From: an uncultured Acetobacteraceae bacterium
GTDB lineage: Bacteria > Pseudomonadota > Alphaproteobacteria > Acetobacterales > Acetobacteraceae
Assembly: GCA_937930165.1 (NCBI GenBank)
Contig: CALGVL010000361.1
Location: 1 to 26,004 of the forward strand
Length of the DNA: 26,004 nucleotides
Direction of reading: 5' to 3'
Shown here: piece after piece, positions 1-6,588 of the stretch
Layout: each line of letters starts with the position of its first letter
Numbering within the stretch: position 1 is the stretch's first letter
Program-made: the position numbers and the translations under genes
Notes under the pieces: model-generated
What the model saw: the letters and a program-made list of their open reading frames with translations, nothing else
Told to the model about the DNA's origin: nothing
Databases searched by the model: none

Positions 1-95
1 GCCGGCGCTCCGAATTCACCGCGATCCTGCGCGAGGGCGGGCCGGAGCGGCTGGTGGCCGATCTGCGCCAGCGGACGGCGACGCTGCTGCGGTAG
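1..95 (+). CDS. 3' end of an unidentified gene (partial)
   Basis: An open frame enters from the left edge (codons start at base 3) and ends at a TAG at 93-95. About 30 residues are visible. They are rich in Arg, Leu and Glu and look like a C-terminal amphipathic helix (ending in TATLLR). The composition and G/C third positions suit a real gene, but too little is present to name a family. It converges on the minus-strand split-barrel gene that ends at 118, leaving only 22 bp between the two stops. No function is proposed. Confidence 0.45.
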   Translation, partial: RRSEFTAILREGGPERLVADLRQRTATLLR

Positions 96-117
96 CGGCG
101 CCGGAAGCGCCGCTTCT

Positions 118-633
118 TCACCCGGCCTTTTTCGAGAAGTCCACCTTGTCGTTGGCGCCCGGATTCGCCGGTTGGCCGGTCGTGACCGCCTTCAGATAGC
201 CGAAGGCATGGACCATGGTGGAAGACGGGCTGTCCCAGTATTCTGCGCCGTCCACCGTGACTTTCAGCAGCGCGATCCTGGGATCCTCGGCACCGCTGGG
301 GAACCAGGTGCGCAACGGCTCGCTCCAGAGCTGCTTCTGCTTCTCCCTGTCGCGCACCAGTTCCGCCGTGCCGGCGACGGAGACGTAGTTCTGCCGCCTC
401 GGATCGGCATAGGTCAGCAGCACGCGCTCATCCTGCGCCACCTCTGCGGCCTTGGGGCTGCCGGCCTCGGTGAAGAACCAGAGCACGCCATCGAATTCCT
501 GCATCACCGCGCGCATCGGGCGGCTGCGGAAACGGCCTTCCTCGTCCATGGTGACCATCATGGCCACCTCGGCATCGCGGATCATGTCCCAGACCTTCTG
601 CTGGGCGGCGGCATCGGTGCGTGTCGCGATCAT
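118..633 (-). CDS. Pyridoxamine 5'-phosphate oxidase-like 'general stress' protein
   Basis: A 171-residue cytoplasmic protein of the FMN-binding split-barrel superfamily (general stress protein 26 type). Visible features are an N-terminal helix (about residues 8-20), a strand pair AMMVTMDEEGRFRSRPM (about 24-40) typical of the flavin-binding barrel, and later strands VLLTYADP and YVSVAGTAELV. A conserved Trp-Phe-Pro region (about 108-112) and an LLKVTVDGAEYWD segment (about 122-135) are usual in this family. Members bind FMN or F420-like flavins and are linked to stress responses, but the substrate is generally unknown. The start has a good upstream AGGGGAAGG ribosome site. It is followed on the same strand by nothing, and the GMC oxidoreductase ends 75 bp upstream, so it could be read from the same transcript. 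The family is confident; the biochemical role is not. Confidence 0.85.
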   Translation of the reverse strand: MIATRTDAAAQQKVWDMIRDAEVAMMVTMDEEGRFRSRPMRAVMQEFDGVLWFFTEAGSPKAAEVAQDERVLLTYADPRRQNYVSVAGTAELVRDREKQKQLWSEPLRTWFPSGAEDPRIALLKVTVDGAEYWDSPSSTMVHAFGYLKAVTTGQPANPGANDKVDFSKKAG

Positions 634-708
634 GCTGTTGCCTTCCCCTGTTCGCGGCTCAGCCTGTCTGAACGGGTGGCCGCGCGGCCGGTTGCGGCGG
701 GGGGCGGC

Positions 709-2316
709 TTAGGATCCGCCCGCGGCGCGGGCATCCTCCCGGATCAGGTCCGCCGCCTTTTCCGCCACGCTCAGCACCGTCGCGTTGATGTTGCAGACCG
801 GGATGTCCGGGAAGACCGAGGCATCCACCACGCGCAGCCCCGCGACCCCGCGCAGCCGCAGCCGGGCATCCAGCGGCGCGGCCGGGTCGCCGCCCATGCG
901 CACGGTGCCGCAGGGGTGATAGACGGTCCCGCCCGTCTCCCGCGCGAATTCCAGCAGCGCCGCATCGCTTTCGGCCAGCGGGCCCGGCCGTGCCTCCTTC
1001 AGCACGATGCCGGCGAGTGGCGGCGCCGAGAGCCAGCGCCGCGCCAGCCTGATCCCGCGCAGCACACAGGCGCGGTCGGTTTCCGTCGCCAGATAGCGCG
1101 GCGCGATGCGCGGCGCCACGGCGGGATCGGCGCTTGCCAGCCGCACGGTGCCGCGGCTTTCCGGGCGGCACTGCCAGACGCCGATGGTCATGCCCGGCTC
1201 CGCCTCCGGCACGCCGATCACACCATCGGCCCAGGAGATCGGCCCGCCATTGATCTGGATGTCCGGCGCTTCCAGCCCTGGCGCGGTGCGGGCGAAGAGA
1301 CTGAACATGCCTGGCGACCAGGTCAGCACGCCGTTGCCGCGCATGGCCCAGCGCAGCACCTCGAAGGGCAGGCGCCAGCCCGCGATGCGGCGGTTCGCCG
1401 ACCAGCGGTGCGAAGCCAGCCTGTAGGTCAGGCGCGTGATGTAATGGTCCTGCAGATTGGCGCCGATGGCGGGCATGTCGCGCAGCACCGCGATGCCGTG
1501 CCGGGCCAGATGCTCCGCCGGGCCGAGGCCCGACAGCATCAGCAATTGCGGTGAGCCGATGGCGCCGGCCGAGAGGATCACCTCCCGTCGTGCCCGCACC
1601 TCCTGTTCCGTGCCGTGGCGGCGGATGGCGACGCCGGTGGCGCGGCCATTCCCGATCAGGATCCGCAGGGCCAGCGCATGGTCGATCACTGCGAGGTTCG
1701 GCCGCCTCAGCGCCGGCACGAGATAGGCCCGCGCCGCGGAAACCCGACGCCGCCCGCGCCGGGTCTGCTGGAAGGTGGAAAAGCCCTCCCGGCTCGGGCC
1801 GTTCATGTCGGCATTCACCGGCAGGCCGATGGCGCGCGCGGCCTCCGCCAGATGGTCGAGCAGCGGCGGGCGTTCCGCCAAGTGCTCCACCGGCTGCGGG
1901 CCCTCGGTGCCCCGGCCCTCGCCGCCCCCGGCGAAGGATTCGTGCCGCTGGAAATAGGGCAGCAGATCCGCCCAGCCCCAGCCCGTGCAGCCCTTCTGCG
2001 CCCAGAGGTCATAATCCGAGGGATGCCCGCGCACATGGCCGAGGCCGTTGATCGAGGAGCAGCCGCCCCAGACCCGGCCGCGCGGATAGTCCAGCGCGCG
2101 GTTGCCGGTGCCCGGATCGGGTTCCGTCCTGTAGCCCCAGGTCAGGCGCGGATGCATCAGGATCCGCGCATAGCCGGCCGGGATGTGGATGTAGGGATGG
2201 CGGTCCCGCCCGCCCGCCTCGATCAGCGCGACGCGGGCGCCATCGGCGGAGAGGCGGTTGGCCAGCACGCAGCCGGCGCTGCCGGCGCCGATGATGACGT
2301 AATCAAATTCGCTCAT
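709..2316 (-). CDS. GMC family FAD-dependent oxidoreductase (choline dehydrogenase-like)
   Basis: A 535-residue flavoprotein of the glucose-methanol-choline family, which oxidises alcohols using FAD. The N-terminal dinucleotide fold IIGAGSAGCVLANRL lies at about residues 8-22, with the acidic ribose-binding end of strand 2 in LIEAGGRD (31-38). GMC signature 1 (YPRGRVWGGCSSING) is at 77-91 and signature 2 (GAIGSPQLLMLSGLG) at 251-265. The catalytic base is probably His467 in YHPCG, and the partner Asn511 lies in CNINATV. Length is normal for the BetA/AlkJ group. There is no signal peptide. The start overlaps the stop of the upstream LysR gene by ATGA, so the two are co-transcribed and translationally coupled. 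Which alcohol is oxidised cannot be told from sequence; choline, polyethylene glycol or long-chain alcohols are all possible in this family. Confidence 0.92.
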   Translation of the reverse strand: MSEFDYVIIGAGSAGCVLANRLSADGARVALIEAGGRDRHPYIHIPAGYARILMHPRLTWGYRTEPDPGTGNRALDYPRGRVWGGCSSINGLGHVRGHPSDYDLWAQKGCTGWGWADLLPYFQRHESFAGGGEGRGTEGPQPVEHLAERPPLLDHLAEAARAIGLPVNADMNGPSREGFSTFQQTRRGRRRVSAARAYLVPALRRPNLAVIDHALALRILIGNGRATGVAIRRHGTEQEVRARREVILSAGAIGSPQLLMLSGLGPAEHLARHGIAVLRDMPAIGANLQDHYITRLTYRLASHRWSANRRIAGWRLPFEVLRWAMRGNGVLTWSPGMFSLFARTAPGLEAPDIQINGGPISWADGVIGVPEAEPGMTIGVWQCRPESRGTVRLASADPAVAPRIAPRYLATETDRACVLRGIRLARRWLSAPPLAGIVLKEARPGPLAESDAALLEFARETGGTVYHPCGTVRMGGDPAAPLDARLRLRGVAGLRVVDASVFPDIPVCNINATVLSVAEKAADLIREDARAAGGS

Positions 2317-3254
2317 CGCGCCGGCTCCACCTCCCGCGCTACCGCCAGCAGCAGGCGGCGCAGCCAGGCATGGCCGGGATCAGCCTCGAAGCGCCGGTGG
2401 AAAACCAGGGACAGGCGCGTGTGCCGCACCGCGACCGGCGGATCGCGCATGACCAGCCCATGCGCGCGCGCCATCTCCGCTGCCAGCCGCGCCGAGAGGG
2501 TGATGATCATGTCGGTGCGCTTCAGGATCTCCGGCACCGCGGCGAGATGCGCGACGGCGGCGCCGAGCCGGCGCGGATATCCGGCCTCCGCCATCGGCCC
2601 GTCCAGCGCGCCGTCGCGCGAACCGTTGGGCGAATGCAGCAGGTGCGGCACGCTGGCGAAGCGCTCCGGCGTGAGCTCCCCCTCGGCCAGCGGATGGCCG
2701 GGGCGCATCAGGGTGCAGAAGGCCTCGGGCAGCAGGCGCAGGCGGGTATAGATCGCCGGCGGCTCCGGCAGCACGGCGACGGCGAGCATCGCCCCGCCAT
2801 CCTCCAGCACCGATTCCCAGTTCGTGCGGTCCACATGGCCGATCGCCAGCAGCGCCTGCGGCGCCTCCCGCGCCATGCGCGCCAGCAGCGGCGGGGCCAG
2901 CACGGCCTCGGCATACTCGCTGAAGGCGACGCTGAAGACGCGGCTGGTGGTGGCGGGATCGAAGGGCGCCTGTGCCGCCAGCGCCTCCGCGATGCGGTCC
3001 AGCGCCTCGGTCACCGGCCCGGCCAGGGAGAGGGCGAGCGCGGTCGGCTCCACCCCGCCGGGGCGACGGAGGAAAAGCTCATCCCCCAGGGCCTGGCGCA
3101 GCCGCGCCAGCGCGTTGGAAACTGCGGGCTGCGACAGGTGCAGCCGTTCCGCCGCGCGGGTCACATGCCGTTCCCGCATCACGGCATCGAAGACGCGCAG
3201 CAGGTTCAGGTCGAGATTCCCGAGATCGGTCATCGCGGAGAGGCCCGCCGTCAT
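2313..3254 (-). CDS. LysR-family transcriptional regulator
   Basis: A 313-residue LTTR. The winged helix-turn-helix occupies about residues 13-72, with the recognition part TRAAERLHLSQPAVSNALAR at 32-51, a nearly ideal LysR signature. The remainder (about 95-310) is the periplasmic-binding-like effector domain of the NodD/LinR-like subgroup, with conserved VLPEPPAIYTRLRLL and FCTLMRPGHPLA. A second Met at residue 8 (start 3233) fits the family N-terminus (DLNLLRVFDAV) as well, so the true start may be seven codons later. It overlaps the GMC oxidoreductase by 4 nt and is divergent from the DoxX gene across a 93-bp spacer, the usual layout for an autoregulated LTTR that controls its neighbour. 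The inducer is not evident. Confidence 0.93.
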   Translation of the reverse strand: MTAGLSAMTDLGNLDLNLLRVFDAVMRERHVTRAAERLHLSQPAVSNALARLRQALGDELFLRRPGGVEPTALALSLAGPVTEALDRIAEALAAQAPFDPATTSRVFSVAFSEYAEAVLAPPLLARMAREAPQALLAIGHVDRTNWESVLEDGGAMLAVAVLPEPPAIYTRLRLLPEAFCTLMRPGHPLAEGELTPERFASVPHLLHSPNGSRDGALDGPMAEAGYPRRLGAAVAHLAAVPEILKRTDMIITLSARLAAEMARAHGLVMRDPPVAVRHTRLSLVFHRRFEADPGHAWLRRLLLAVAREVEPAR

Positions 3255-3276
3255 TCACCCGGCTGATGGTGGAGGT

Positions 3277-3294
3277 TTCCGCCCTGCATTGGAA
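3277..3294. promoter_or_regulatory. Weak dyad in LysR/DoxX divergent spacer
   Basis: The 93-bp spacer between the divergent LysR and DoxX genes holds a short dyad, ttcc at 3277-3280 and ggaa at 3291-3294, separated by 10 bp. LysR proteins bind dyads containing T-N11-A in such spacers, so this is the most likely operator visible here. The arms are only four bases, so chance is not excluded. Confidence 0.25.
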
Positions 3295-3347
3295 GCGGCG
3301 GGCCCACACGGGCAGGCTGGCGGCAGGAAGGAATCAGGAACGGGACC

Positions 3348-3779
3348 ATGTTCGACGAACGGGCCACTACCCCCTACGCCGCGGCGCTGCTGCGCGTCTC
3401 CCAAGGACTGCTTTTCCTGGCGCATGGCGCGGTGCTGAAGCTCGGCACCTTCGGCCTGGCCGGGACCATGAGCTATTTCGGCAGCATCGGCTATCCGCCG
3501 GTCCTCGGAGCGGTGGTGATCGCGGCGGAGATCCTGGGCGGGCTGGCGTTGATCGCCGGCATCGGCGTGCGCTGGGTGAGCCTGGCGCTGGTGCCGCTGA
3601 TGCTCGGGGCGCTGCTGCAGCATACGGGCAATGGCTGGGTCTTCACCGCCACGGGCGGCGGCTGGGAATACCCGGCGCTTTGGACGGTGCTGCTGCTGGT
3701 GCAGGCGGGGCTTGGCGCCGGGGCCTTCGCTTTGGATACCGGGCGGCTGTCCGGCGCGCGGCGCGCGGCGGTGGCCTGA
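3348..3779 (+). CDS. DoxX family membrane protein
   Basis: A 143-residue integral membrane protein with four predicted transmembrane helices (about residues 12-30, 52-71, 75-91 and 108-128). The order and the motifs LLRVSQGLLFLAHGAVLK and AEILGGLALIAG are typical of the DoxX/YphA group. Members sit in the inner membrane and are implicated in redox homeostasis or quinone-linked reactions, but a defined reaction is lacking for most. The start is preceded by AGGAACGG. It is divergent from the LysR regulator and is therefore its probable target. It converges with the GNAT gene, with a 78-bp spacer that contains an 11-bp tandem duplication. Confidence 0.88.
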   Translation: MFDERATTPYAAALLRVSQGLLFLAHGAVLKLGTFGLAGTMSYFGSIGYPPVLGAVVIAAEILGGLALIAGIGVRWVSLALVPLMLGALLQHTGNGWVFTATGGGWEYPALWTVLLLVQAGLGAGAFALDTGRLSGARRAAVA

Positions 3780-3814
3780 ACCGTCCGGTCGCCCGACGCG
3801 CAGGCGGAGGGCGC

Positions 3815-3836
3815 GAAGCGGCCGGGAAGCGGCCGG
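3815..3836. repeat. Perfect 11-bp tandem duplication
   Basis: gaagcggccgg occurs twice head to tail (3815-3825 and 3826-3836) in the spacer between the convergent DoxX and GNAT genes. The unit contains the self-complementary core cggccg, so transcripts from either side could fold here and it may help termination. No T-tract follows. Confidence 0.6.
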
Positions 3837-3857
3837 CAGGATAGGAGCGCCAGGAAC

Positions 3858-4409
3858 CTACCGCCCGGCGGGCGGCGGCGTGCTGGCACCCTCGCCGAGC
3901 GGCAGGGTCATCAGCACGCTGTCCACCCAGCGCCCATGCTTCCAGCCGATGCCGGGCAGCAGCCCGGCATGGCGGAAGCCGCAGCGCGCATGCAGGCCGA
4001 TGGAGGCCGCATTGCCGCTGTCCCCGATCACCGCGACCATCAGCCGGAAGCCGAGTTCCGTGCAGCGTGCGATCAGCGCCGGCAGCAGCGCCGCGCCGAC
4101 GCCGCGCCGTCCTGCATCCGGCGCGACGTAAATGGAATCCTCCACCGCGAAGCGATAGGCGGGACGGGTACGGTAGGCGCTGGCATAGGCATAGCCGAGC
4201 AGGCGGCCCGTGGCATCCGTCGCCACGAGATAAGGATAGCCGCCGGCCAGCACCGCCTCGCGCCGCCGGGCCATCTCGGCTTCGGTGGGTGGCTCGATCT
4301 CGAAGCTGGCCAGGCCGTGCAGCACCCAATGCGCGTAGATGCGGGCGATGGCGGGGATGTCCGCCGCGCTGCTGTCCCGCAGGGTGATGGCGCTCAGTGT
4401 GTCAGGCAT
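3858..4409 (-). CDS. GNAT N-acetyltransferase, phosphinothricin acetyltransferase-like
   Basis: A 183-residue acetyl-CoA-dependent N-acetyltransferase. It follows the PAT/Bar pattern: N-terminal LRDSSAADIPAIARIYAHWVLHG, a SFEIEPPTEAEMARR segment (about 35-49), the catalytic-glutamate region VEDSIYVAP (about 89-97), the acetyl-CoA loop GRRGVGAALL (100-109), motif B NAASIGLHARCGF (133-145), and the C-terminal GWKHGRWVDSVLM (155-167) that is characteristic of this subfamily. Such enzymes acetylate phosphinothricin, methionine sulfoximine or related amino acids, and in many bacteria the physiological substrate is a methionine derivative. The last dozen residues (GEGASTPPPAGR) are a disordered tail. 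The gene stands alone, convergent with DoxX. Confidence 0.88.
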   Translation of the reverse strand: MPDTLSAITLRDSSAADIPAIARIYAHWVLHGLASFEIEPPTEAEMARRREAVLAGGYPYLVATDATGRLLGYAYASAYRTRPAYRFAVEDSIYVAPDAGRRGVGAALLPALIARCTELGFRLMVAVIGDSGNAASIGLHARCGFRHAGLLPGIGWKHGRWVDSVLMTLPLGEGASTPPPAGR

Positions 4410-4473
4410 GGGCAGGGAGGGTGGGACCGGGCCGCCGCTGCGGCAAGCGGATGACTGCGGCAGGTGGTCGCCG

Positions 4474-4491
4474 TCCGGGGCGATCCCCGGC
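4474..4491. repeat. 18-bp hairpin repeat, copy 1
   Basis: tccggggcgatccccggc contains a 6-bp perfect stem (ccgggg/ccccgg) around a cgat loop. The identical 18 bases recur at 5125-5142, in the same orientation, on the other side of the small secreted-protein gene. Confidence 0.7.
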
Positions 4492-4515
4492 AGGGAAGGC
4501 GGCGGCCGTCACGCG

Positions 4516-4579
4516 CCTTGCGGAAAGGCCGGCAGACATGGCCCCCGGCCGGGAGGCCATGCCTGCAGGCGCCGCAAGG
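4516..4579. repeat. 64-nt compound imperfect palindrome (possible terminator)
   Basis: Three nested inverted repeats share one centre near 4548. The outer arms ccttgcgg (4516-4523) and ccgcaagg (4572-4579) are perfect. The middle arms gcagacatggcc (4532-4543) and ggccatgcctgc (4555-4566) have one mismatch. The core cccggccggg (4544-4553) is a perfect palindrome. It lies about 40 bp beyond the stop of the minus-strand secreted-protein gene, so a transcript of that gene would fold a strong stem there. There is no U-tract, so intrinsic termination is uncertain. Confidence 0.6.
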
Positions 4580-4617
4580 GCGGTGCGGAGGATCAGCGCC
4601 GGATCAGGGACCCGCGA

Positions 4618-4971
4618 TCACCGCGTCATCGCCAGGGTCGGGGATGGTGCTGCGGGCTGGCGCTCCACGATCGGATCGCCGCCGCCGGCATTGCCCGTCA
4701 CGGCGACGGTCCCGCCCGTGCCGGCATTGCCGCTCGGCGACTCGGCATAGACGACGCTCTGGCCGCCGCCGACATTGACGAGTGTCGGCATCCCGTTCCG
4801 CCAGCCGGATGCGTTGCTGCGGATCGCCTGTTCCCGCACCATCTCCACGACGGCCTGGGTGCCCATCCCCTCGCTTTCCTCCGCCTGCGCCGCAGGGACC
4901 GCCGCGGTCGCGACGGCAAGACCCAGGGTGAGCACGCCCAGGGCGAAGCGGGCCGTGATTTTCTTGCTCAT
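4618..4971 (-). CDS. Small secreted protein of unknown function
   Basis: A 117-residue protein with a clear Sec signal peptide: positively charged MSKKITAR, hydrophobic FALGVLTLGLAVATAAVPA, and a likely cleavage after AAQA near residue 30. The mature part is about 87 residues. It starts with an acidic, probably helical segment (EESEGMGTQAVVEMVREQA) and ends with a Gly/Asn/Val-rich stretch (GGGQSVVYAESPSGNAGTGG) and a Pro-rich tail. There is no cysteine or recognisable catalytic motif after cleavage. No family could be named. Codon use matches the neighbours and the signal peptide is convincing, so it is probably real. It sits alone, flanked on both sides by palindromic spacer DNA, including two copies of one 18-bp hairpin. 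Confidence 0.72.
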   Translation of the reverse strand: MSKKITARFALGVLTLGLAVATAAVPAAQAEESEGMGTQAVVEMVREQAIRSNASGWRNGMPTLVNVGGGQSVVYAESPSGNAGTGGTVAVTGNAGGGDPIVERQPAAPSPTLAMTR

Positions 4972-5124
4972 CTGTCAGTTGTCCTTGGGTGGTTCGCCGT
5001 GATTGGCGCGGCGGATCCTGGTGCCGGCGCGGCGCGGCCGCTGTGACCTGCGCCACACCGCATCGCGGATTGGCGCGATCGCGGCCGGGCTGGCGGCACC
5101 GGATGCCGCGGCCGGCCGTGCCGA

Positions 5125-5142
5125 TCCGGGGCGATCCCCGGC
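5125..5142. repeat. 18-bp hairpin repeat, copy 2
   Basis: Identical, base for base and in the same orientation, to the hairpin at 4474-4491 (stem ccgggg/ccccgg, loop cgat). It lies in the upstream region of both the secreted-protein gene and the MFS gene. Confidence 0.7.
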
Positions 5143-5202
5143 TTTCCGCCTTGCCCCATTGCCTCTAGCCTGACCGGGCAACCAGTCCCGGAGGGGGCGG
5201 CC

Positions 5203-5406
5203 ATGGGGCTTGGCGCGTGCAACCGGAGCAGAGGCAAGGCGGCCGGCATGTGGAAGGGGCGGACCGCCGGTTTTCCGCGCACCGGGATTGCGCAGGCCAT
5301 GGTCATCGCCGCCTCCATCGCCGACGGGGCCACCCACGATCCCAGCCTGCGCGGCGGCGAGGCATGTGCCGCCATTAAGGGATCCGATGTGACGGCGGCG
5401 GGATAG
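5203..5406 (+). CDS. Possible 67-residue leader ORF upstream of MFS gene
   Basis: An ATG preceded by GGAGGGGG six bases upstream opens a 67-codon frame ending at TAG 5404-5406. It is in the same frame as the MFS gene, which begins at a GTG 12 bases later. The product is Gly/Ala/Arg-rich with one moderately hydrophobic stretch (IAQAMVIAASIADGA) and matches nothing recognisable. The main argument for it is the strong ribosome site; the arguments against are its amino-acid composition and isolation. It could be a leader peptide, or chance. Confidence 0.25.
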   Translation: MGLGACNRSRGKAAGMWKGRTAGFPRTGIAQAMVIAASIADGATHDPSLRGGEACAAIKGSDVTAAG

Positions 5407-5418
5407 GCGGGCCGGGGC

Positions 5419-6588
5419 GTGCATCCAGCTGGTCCGCGCCATGCGGTGCTGCTGATCGGGCTTGCGGTCTGTGCCGTCGGCCTTTCCACCACCCTGCCGC
5501 TGCCGCTCTATGTCGATTATGCGCGGCGCGGCGGCCATGGCGCCGGAGCGCTCGCCCTGGCCTTCGCCTGCTATGCGACGACGGCGATCGTCACCGCGCC
5601 ACTGCTCGGGCCGCTGCCGGACCGGATCGGGCGGAAGCCCTGCGTCCTGCTTGCCGTGCTGCTGGCGGCCTTCTCCTCCCTGGTGCTGAGCCTCGCCCCG
5701 GGCCTGCCCGCCCTGGCGCTGGCGCGCACCGCGCAGGGGCTCGCCATGGGCTGCATCACCGGTGCCGCGGCGGCCTGGGCGGCGGAGCTGGCGGGGGGCG
5801 AGCGCGAGGGTGGCAGGCGTGCCGCCGCGGTCATCGCCACCGCCACGGTCGGCAGCTTCGGCATCGGCGGGGTGCTGACCCTCGGCGCCCTGCTGGCCTG
5901 GCCGGGGATGGAGCCGCCGCTGACCTATCCGGCGCATCTGCTCTTCGTCCTGCTGCTGCTCTGGCCCATCGCCCGCCTGCCGGAGACGCTGGCGCGGCCG
6001 GGCGGCGCCTGGCTCCGCTGGCCGGCTTTTCCACGTGGAACATTGCCGACGACGCTCGCCATCCTGCCCGGCTGGGGCGTGACCGGGACGGTGCTGACCA
6101 GCGTGCCGGCGGCGCTGGCAGCGCAGGGCCTGCCGCTGGCCGGGGCGGTCGCGGTCTGCGTGATGATCCTGGTCGGGGTGGCGGTGCAGCAGGCGCTGCA
6201 CCGGCTCGACCCCCGCCGCGCAGTGCGGCTGGGGCTGGGAGTGCTCTGCGCCGGGGCGGGGCTGACGCTCTGGGGCGCCGCGACGGGGCGGCTCTGGCCG
6301 CTGCTGATCGGCGGCGGCATCACCGGCACGGCGAGCTACGGCTTCATCTATCTGGGCGGGCTGGCGGCGGTGGCGGAGGCGGCGGGGAGCGACCGGGCGC
6401 GGGCGGTGGCCGGCTATTTCGTCGTCGCGCATCTCGGCTTCAGCGCCGTGCCGCTGGCCGTGGGCTTCGCCGTGGATGCGCTGGGGGCGGGGGCGGCGCT
6501 GGGCGGGCTCTGGGGGCTGGTGGCCCTCTCGGCCCTGCTGCTGATCCCGGCGATCCGGCGGATGGAGCCTAGCGCTCGCAGCGGATGA
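5419..6588 (+). CDS. MFS transporter
   Basis: A 389-residue inner-membrane protein of the major facilitator superfamily with about 12 hydrophobic segments. The first helix is AVLLIGLAVCAVGLSTTLPL (9-28). The MFS loop 2-3 motif appears as GPLPDRIGRKP (64-74) and helix 4 carries LARTAQGLAMGCITGAAAAW. It probably exports or imports a small solute by proton coupling; the substrate is unknown, though the drug-efflux-like first half suggests export. A GTG start is required, because an in-frame TAG lies 15 bases upstream and no ATG precedes the first helix. The ribosome site is weak. Its last 20 bases overlap the 3' end of the convergent protease gene. Confidence 0.88.
   Translation: MHPAGPRHAVLLIGLAVCAVGLSTTLPLPLYVDYARRGGHGAGALALAFACYATTAIVTAPLLGPLPDRIGRKPCVLLAVLLAAFSSLVLSLAPGLPALALARTAQGLAMGCITGAAAAWAAELAGGEREGGRRAAAVIATATVGSFGIGGVLTLGALLAWPGMEPPLTYPAHLLFVLLLLWPIARLPETLARPGGAWLRWPAFPRGTLPTTLAILPGWGVTGTVLTSVPAALAAQGLPLAGAVAVCVMILVGVAVQQALHRLDPRRAVRLGLGVLCAGAGLTLWGAATGRLWPLLIGGGITGTASYGFIYLGGLAAVAEAAGSDRARAVAGYFVVAHLGFSAVPLAVGFAVDALGAGAALGGLWGLVALSALLLIPAIRRMEPSARSG

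Larger units (their letters stand above)
4972..5418. other. 447-bp spacer between divergent genes
   Basis: This stretch separates the secreted-protein gene (leftward) from the MFS gene (rightward) and should carry both promoters. It holds the second 18-bp hairpin (5125-5142) and one short candidate ORF (5203-5406) with a strong ribosome site. No convincing sigma-70 pair could be picked by eye. A TGTGA-N6-CCACA sequence at 5042-5057 resembles a CRP half-and-half site but is imperfect. Confidence 0.5.

Noticed and set aside
5042..5057. CRP-like site TGTGA-N6-CCACA
   Set aside because: Only one half-site matches the consensus, and there is no clear promoter next to it.
4975..6432. A 485-codon minus-strand frame
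   Set aside because: Antisense to the MFS gene, low complexity, no family.
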